From: Microbacterium sp. T2.11-28
Lineage (GTDB): Bacteria; Actinomycetota; Actinomycetes; Actinomycetales; Microbacteriaceae
NCBI RefSeq assembly: GCF_950097975.1
Contig: NZ_CATNHF010000032.1
Coordinates: 62,001-126,000 of the forward strand
Direction: 5' to 3'
DNA length: 64,000 nt
Positions 59,799 through 64,000 of this stretch are shown one piece after another (the stretch's first letter is position 1; each line of letters opens with the position of its first letter). The translations under genes and the position numbers were made by a program. Below the pieces are notes generated by a model. It did no database searches. It had not been told where the DNA came from and saw only the letters and a program-made list of their open reading frames with translations.

Positions 59799-60454
59799 CC
59801 GGCGCACGCAGGGCGACCCGCCGAGCCCGCCGGGTGCGTCCGGAGGCCGACGGGAGCGTGCTGCGCTGGCCGGGCGCCGCGCAGAGGTTCGCGCTGTTCG
59901 GCGAAGTGCTCTGGGTCGGCGCGCTGATGGCGATCGTGTGCCTGCCGGTCGTCACCTGGCCGGCGGCGGTGGCAGCCGGCGCGGCCCACCTGCGGCGCTT
60001 CCTCGCGGCCGAGGCGACACCGGCCGCGGAGTTCTTCCGTGACGCGCGACGGGCGATGCCGGGCGCGCTCGGTGCGGGCGCGGCGACGACCGCCCTCGTC
60101 GCCATCGTCGGCGTCGACCTCGTGCTGCTGGCCGGCGGCGGACTTCCGGGCGGGATGCCGCTCGCCGCGCTCGTGGCCGCGGTCGGCGCGGCCGTGCTCG
60201 TCCTCACGCTCCTCGCCGCATCGCTGTGGTCGCCGGGAACGCCCTGGTGGCCGCTCCTGCGCATCTCGCCGCGCGTCGCGCGCGCGGATCCGTCCGCGAC
60301 CGCGTACACGGTGGCCGCCCTGGGACTCGCGGCGACCATCGTGTGGCAGTTCCTGCCGCTCGTCATCCCCGTGCTCGGAATGCTCGCCTTTGCGCTCGTC
60401 GCCGTCGGCGAGCGCCGGATGCTGCGGCTGGAGGCGGCGGCACAGGCCCGCTGA
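59795..60454 (+). CDS. YesL-like (DUF624) membrane protein
   Basis: Protein of 219 residues with about five hydrophobic helices (VLWVGALMAIVCLPVVTWPA is the first, typical of DUF624). Members are regularly encoded with oligosaccharide ABC transporters, for example yesL and yesV in the Bacillus rhamnogalacturonan cluster; role unclear. Start overlaps the permease stop. Confidence 0.82.
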   Translation: MTGARRATRRARRVRPEADGSVLRWPGAAQRFALFGEVLWVGALMAIVCLPVVTWPAAVAAGAAHLRRFLAAEATPAAEFFRDARRAMPGALGAGAATTALVAIVGVDLVLLAGGGLPGGMPLAALVAAVGAAVLVLTLLAASLWSPGTPWWPLLRISPRVARADPSATAYTVAALGLAATIVWQFLPLVIPVLGMLAFALVAVGERRMLRLEAAAQAR

Positions 60455-60474
60455 CCCCGGCAGCCCTCAGTTGC

Positions 60475-60521
60475 GGAAAGCGCATTCCAATGTCATCATG
60501 AGTAGGCGGAAAGCGCTTACC
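60475..60521 (+). promoter_or_regulatory. two LacI-type operators before the Gfo-DUF993 unit
   Basis: GGAAAGCGCATTCC at 60475-60488 and GGAAAGCGCTTACC at 60508-60521, 33 bases centre to centre (three helical turns), ahead of the GTG at 60540. Both fit the consensus of the sites at 54028, 56413 and 56468. Confidence 0.65.
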
Positions 60522-60539
60522 AACCTCGAAGGAACGACC

Positions 60540-61751
60540 GTGTCAGAGACGACCACCAGCCCCTCCCTCGCCGAGACCGCCGCCCTGCCCGCGGTCCGCG
60601 AGATCGGCATCATCATGAACGGCGTCTCGGGCCGCATGGGCTACCGCCAGCACCTCGTGCGCTCGATCCTCGCGATCCGCGACCAGGGCGGCATCGAGCT
60701 CCCCGACGGAACGCGCGTGACCGTGAAGCCGCTGCTCGTCGGCCGCAGCGCCGTCAAGCTGGCCGAGCTCGCAGCCCGCCACGGCATCGAGGACTACACG
60801 ACCGACCTCGACGCGGCGCTCGCCGATCCGCGCTGGGAGATCTACGCGGACTTCCTCGTCACCCAGGCGCGCGCATCGGCGCTGCGCAAGGCGATCGCCG
60901 CCGGCAAGACGATCTACACCGAGAAGCCGACCGCCGAGACGGTCGCCGAGGCGCTCGAGCTCGCCAGGCTCGCGGCCGCCGCGGGCGTGAAGACGGGCGT
61001 GGTGCACGACAAGCTCTACCTGCCGGGACTCCAGAAGCTCCGGCGCCTCATCGACTCCGGCTTCTTCGGCCGGATCCTCTCGGTGCGCGGCGAGTTCGGG
61101 TACTGGGTGTTCGAGGGCGACTGGCAGCCCGCGCAGCGGCCGAGCTGGAACTACCGGGCCGAGGACGGCGGCGGGATCATCGTCGACATGTTCCCGCACT
61201 GGAACTACGTGCTGGAGAACCTGTTCGGCGAGGTGAAGAGCGTTTACGCGCAGGCGGCGATCCACATCGCCGACCGCTGGGACGAGAACGGCGAGCACTA
61301 CACCGCGACCGCCGAGGACGCGGCGTACGGCGTCTTCGAGATCGACGCCGCGCAGGGCCCGATCGTCGCGCAGATCAACTCGTCGTGGACGGTCCGCGTG
61401 AACCGTGACGAGCTCGTCGAGTTCCACGTCGACGGCACGCACGGCTCGGCCGTGGTCGGCCTGTTCGGTGCGAAGATCCAGCACCGCAACCAGACGCCGA
61501 AGCCGGTCTGGAACCCCGACCTCGCCGACGACCACGACTACGACGCCGACTGGGCCGAGGTGCCGGTGAACGACGTCTTCCAGAACGGCTTCCGCCAGCA
61601 GTGGGAGGAGTTCCTGGCGTCCTACGTCCTCGGCACCGACTATCCCTTCGACCTGCTGTCGGGGGCGCGCGGCGTGCTGCTGGCCGAAGCCGGGCTCCGG
61701 TCGTCGGCCGAGGGGCGCAAGGTCGAGCTGCCCGCGCTGAGCCTGGACTGA
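60540..61751 (+). CDS. Gfo/Idh/MocA family oxidoreductase 2
   Basis: Protein of 403 residues. The N-terminal nucleotide site is unusual (IGIIMNGVSGRMGYRQHL), the EKP motif is intact (IYTEKPTAET), and WNYRAEDGGGIIVDMFPHWN carries the active-site histidine. GTG at 60540 follows AAGGA. Forms an operon with the DUF993 and isomerase-like genes. Likely oxidises a sugar or glycoside before aldol or retro-aldol steps. Confidence 0.9.
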   Translation: MSETTTSPSLAETAALPAVREIGIIMNGVSGRMGYRQHLVRSILAIRDQGGIELPDGTRVTVKPLLVGRSAVKLAELAARHGIEDYTTDLDAALADPRWEIYADFLVTQARASALRKAIAAGKTIYTEKPTAETVAEALELARLAAAAGVKTGVVHDKLYLPGLQKLRRLIDSGFFGRILSVRGEFGYWVFEGDWQPAQRPSWNYRAEDGGGIIVDMFPHWNYVLENLFGEVKSVYAQAAIHIADRWDENGEHYTATAEDAAYGVFEIDAAQGPIVAQINSSWTVRVNRDELVEFHVDGTHGSAVVGLFGAKIQHRNQTPKPVWNPDLADDHDYDADWAEVPVNDVFQNGFRQQWEEFLASYVLGTDYPFDLLSGARGVLLAEAGLRSSAEGRKVELPALSLD

Positions 61752-61763
61752 GCGGCGCCCGCC

Positions 61764-63110
61764 ATGACGGATCTTCCTCTCCTGTCGGCCGACGGCGTGC
61801 TCACGCGGGTCGCGCTGCGCGAGGCGCCCGGCTTCGTGCGGCCGGAGGCGCCGCTGCGCAGCCGGATCGCGTACGCCGCCGCGCACGTGGTGCCCAAGGC
61901 CCACGCCGACAACACCCCCGGGCGGCACGCCGACATCGACTGGGACGCGACGCTCGCCTTCCGCCGGCACGTGTACGGGTGGGGCCTGGGCGTCGCCGAC
62001 GCGATGGACACTGCGCAGCGCAACATGGGCCTCGATGCCGCCGCGACCCGCGAGCTCATCGCCCGCTCGGCGGAGGTCGCGCGCGAGGCCGGGGGGTCGG
62101 TGGTCGTCGGGGTCAACACCGATCACGTCGACGAGGAGCACATCGCGCTCGACCGCGTCATCGACGCCTATCGCGCCCAGCTCGAGTTCACCGAGGAGCA
62201 GGGCGCGGGGCCGGTGCTGATGGCCTCCCGCCACCTTGCGCGCGCCGCGCAGTCCGCCGCCGACTACCGCCGCGTGTACCGCGAGGTGCTGCGGTCGGCG
62301 ACGACGCCGGTGGTCCTCCACTGGCTCGGCACCGCATTCGACCCGGCGCTCGAGGGCTACTTCGGCTCGGCCGACTGGCGGGTAGCGGCCGACGTGCTGC
62401 TCGAGATCATCGCCGAGAACCCGGGCGCCGTCGCGGGGGTGAAGATGAGTCTGCTGGACGCCGAGTCCGAGGTGTCGGTGCGGGCCCGCCTTCCCGAGGG
62501 CGTGCGGATGTTCACGGGCGACGACTTCAACTACGTCGGCCTCATCGGCGGCGACGAGGTGGCGGGCGTTTCGTCTCGCTCCGCTCGCTCGACGACCGGG
62601 GAAGGTGCGCAGCCTGACGAGGTGGCGGGCGTTTCGTCTCGCTTCGCTCGCTCAACGACCGGAGGGGCTCCCGACCTTGACGAGGTGGCGGGCGTTTCGT
62701 CTCGCTCCGCTCGCTCAACGACCGGGGAGGTCCCCGCGCCTGTCGAGGGGCACTCGGACGCGCTCCTCGGTGCGTTCGCCGCGATCACGCCGGTCGCCTC
62801 GGCGGCGATCCAGGCTCTCGACGCCGGCGACCCCGCGGGCTATCTCCGCATCCTCGGCCCGACCGAGGCGCTCAGCCGCCAGGTGTTCGCCGCGCCGACC
62901 TTCTACTACAAGACGGGCGTCGCGTTCCTGTCGTGGCTGAACGGCCACCAGGCGGCGTTCCAGATGGTGGGCGGGCTGCACTCCGCGCGGAGCCTGCCCC
63001 ACCTGTCCCGCATCGTGGAGCTCGCCAACGCCTCGCAGGCGCTGGAGCGCCCGGACCTCGCCGCCTCCCGCTGGAGCGATCTCCTCCGCCTGAACGGAGT
63101 CGCCCCGTGA
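61764..63110 (+). CDS. DUF993 (dihydrodipicolinate-synthase-like) protein with tandem insertion
   Basis: TIM-barrel protein of 448 residues of the DUF993 family (WDATLAFRRHVYGWGLGVAD, GDDFNYVGLIGGD, HSDALLGAFAAITPVASAAI). Aldolase or lyase activity on a keto-sugar product is the likely role. The segment between GLIGGD and GHSDALLG is split by three 21-residue repeats (DEVAGVSSRSARSTTG...) encoded by 63-bp tandem repeats, about residues 264-326. The loop lies next to the expected active-site face, so activity may be affected. Confidence 0.9.
   Translation: MTDLPLLSADGVLTRVALREAPGFVRPEAPLRSRIAYAAAHVVPKAHADNTPGRHADIDWDATLAFRRHVYGWGLGVADAMDTAQRNMGLDAAATRELIARSAEVAREAGGSVVVGVNTDHVDEEHIALDRVIDAYRAQLEFTEEQGAGPVLMASRHLARAAQSAADYRRVYREVLRSATTPVVLHWLGTAFDPALEGYFGSADWRVAADVLLEIIAENPGAVAGVKMSLLDAESEVSVRARLPEGVRMFTGDDFNYVGLIGGDEVAGVSSRSARSTTGEGAQPDEVAGVSSRFARSTTGGAPDLDEVAGVSSRSARSTTGEVPAPVEGHSDALLGAFAAITPVASAAIQALDAGDPAGYLRILGPTEALSRQVFAAPTFYYKTGVAFLSWLNGHQAAFQMVGGLHSARSLPHLSRIVELANASQALERPDLAASRWSDLLRLNGVAP
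62553..62741 (+). repeat. three 63-bp tandem repeats inside the DUF993 gene
   Basis: Units start at 62553, 62616 and 62679 with GACGAGGTGGCGGGCGTTTC. The core GTTTCGTCTCGCTCCGCTCG followed by CTCAACGACCGG equals the repeat inside rhaB, here read from the opposite strand. Length is a multiple of three, so the frame is kept. Confidence 0.9.
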
Positions 63111-63114
63111 GCAT

Positions 63115-63187
63115 GTCCCACATCCCGCAGACCTCGTCCCACATTCGGTGGTCCGCGGGTGCCCGAAACCACCGAAAGTGGGACATG
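63115..63187 (+). repeat. direct-direct-inverted element D
   Basis: GTCCCACATCCCG at 63115, GTCCCACATTCGGTGG at 63136 (21 bases on), inverted CCACCGAAAGTGGGACATG at 63169-63187. Begins five bases after the DUF993 stop and ends three bases before the next start, inside an operon. Confidence 0.8.
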
Positions 63188-63189
63188 CC

Positions 63190-64000
63190 GTGAGCACCGC
63201 CGATCCCCGGCTGTCGATCAATCAGGCCACCATCAAGCGCGCCGACCTCGCCACCGCCCTGCGCGTGACGGCGGAGGCGGGGATCGAGGCGATCGGCCTG
63301 TGGCGCGAGCCGGTGCAGGAGGTGGGGCTCGCCGCCGCGGCGAGGATGCTGTCGGCCTCCGGCCTCCGCTTCTCGACCCACTGCCGTTCCGGATTCTTCA
63401 CGATGCCCGAGGGCCCCGCCCGCCGCGCCTCGCTCGACGACAATCGGCGCGCGATCGAGGAGGCCGCGACCCTCGCCGCCGCGGGGGCACCCGGCTCGAC
63501 CGCGGTCCTCGTGCTCGTCGCCGGAGGTCTTCCCGAGGGATCGCGCGACCTGGCCGGCGCCCGCGCCCGTGTGAGGGACGCGATCGGGGAGCTGGCCGGG
63601 GATGCCGAGGCCGCCGGCGTCACCCTGGCCATCGAGCCGCTGCATCCGATGTACGCCTCCGACCGCTGCGTGGTCTCCACGCTCGGCCAGGCCCTCGACA
63701 TCGCCGCGGACTTCCCCCCGCACGTCGTGGGCGCCGCCGTGGACGCGTTCCACATCTGGTGGGATCCGGGCGTGCTGGATGCGATCGCCCGCGCCGGTGC
63801 GGAGGGGCGCATCGCGACCTACCAGGTGTGCGACTGGAAGACGCCGCTGCCCGCCGACGTGCTGCTCAGCCGCCACTACCCTGGGGACGGCGTCATCGAC
63901 CTCGGCGCCCTCACGCGGGCCGTGATGGCCACCGGGTACGACCGCGACATCGAGGTGGAGATCTTCCACGAGGACATCTGGGCCACCGATCCCGCCGAGG
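63190..64000 (+). CDS. sugar phosphate isomerase/epimerase-like TIM-barrel protein (partial)
   Basis: The first 270 residues of a xylose-isomerase-like barrel; the 3' end is outside the window. Key strands: LSINQATIKRADLATALRVT, GIEAIGLWREPVQEVG, LAIEPLHPMYASDR (metal Glu), VGAAVDAFHIWWDPG and EVEIFHEDIW. GTG at 63190 is the likely start, three bases after repeat element D. Third gene of the Gfo-DUF993 unit. Confidence 0.88.
   Translation, partial: MSTADPRLSINQATIKRADLATALRVTAEAGIEAIGLWREPVQEVGLAAAARMLSASGLRFSTHCRSGFFTMPEGPARRASLDDNRRAIEEAATLAAAGAPGSTAVLVLVAGGLPEGSRDLAGARARVRDAIGELAGDAEAAGVTLAIEPLHPMYASDRCVVSTLGQALDIAADFPPHVVGAAVDAFHIWWDPGVLDAIARAGAEGRIATYQVCDWKTPLPADVLLSRHYPGDGVIDLGALTRAVMATGYDRDIEVEIFHEDIWATDPAE

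Noticed and set aside
62553..62741. CRISPR-like array in the DUF993 gene
   Set aside because: Period of 63 with diverged but homologous filler, in frame and coding; no cas genes.

Overview
The window is very high-GC chromosomal DNA. It has ATGA gene overlaps, leaderless-looking starts, a DUF222/HNH (13E12-type) gene, and a cadmium regulator whose cysteine pattern matches mycobacterial CmtR. Together these point to an actinobacterium, most likely a member of Microbacteriaceae such as Microbacterium. That placement is inference; no rRNA gene is present.

Positions 1-7475 are the right end of a genomic island: a secreted M23 peptidase, a decayed stretch, a three-gene transposon of the Tn552/Tn5053 type (serine resolvase, DD35E transposase, AAA ATPase), and a cmtR-cadD cadmium resistance pair. 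The island stops at a 3' piece of a tRNA-Ser gene, still followed by a tRNA-type terminator; a second such piece lies 190 bp further in. From about 7.5 to 23 kb the content is ordinary core or household material: GNAT, a zinc-ribbon nuclease, SDR enzymes, DUF72, a CYP152-type P450 peroxygenase, an APC permease, a FAD/Rieske oxidoreductase, DUF222-HNH, Nudix, CorA, and a Mn-catalase operon. From 23.5 to 30.4 kb lies a surface-appendage locus: a large LuxR-type regulator, an LPNTG pilin-like protein, a class C-like sortase and a second miniature sortase.

From 30.4 kb to the end almost everything serves plant-type glycan and rhamnose use. (1) A TetR-controlled sugar ABC transporter with a GH1 glucosidase. 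(2) A second TetR divergent from a GH42 galactosidase and a DUF1349 protein. (3) A rhamnose operon (mutarotase, isomerase, alpha/beta hydrolase, bifunctional aldolase/dehydrogenase, kinase) divergent from a LacI regulator. (4) A GH35 galactosidase and serine hydrolase divergent from a PmoA-like (DUF6807) protein and a Gfo/Idh/MocA oxidoreductase, then a second sugar ABC transporter with a YesL-like protein, then a second Gfo/Idh/MocA enzyme, a DUF993 aldolase-like protein and a TIM-barrel isomerase/epimerase cut by the window end. The parts in (4) are tied together by five copies of a LacI-type operator (consensus GGAAAGCGCTTTCC) in front of three transcription units. One of those promoters also carries the 11-mer found at the rhamnose operator. 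The likely picture is import of plant-cell-wall oligosaccharides (rhamnogalacturonan-like, by analogy with the Bacillus yes cluster), glycoside cleavage partly by oxidation, and rhamnose catabolism.

Three non-coding signals stand out: short elements built as two direct copies plus inverted copy or copies of a 12-18 bp motif, mostly starting just behind stop codons; a repeat family that has entered two sugar-catabolism genes in frame (rhaB and the DUF993 gene) from opposite strands; and a two-gene low-GC cassette flanked by 26-bp direct repeats.
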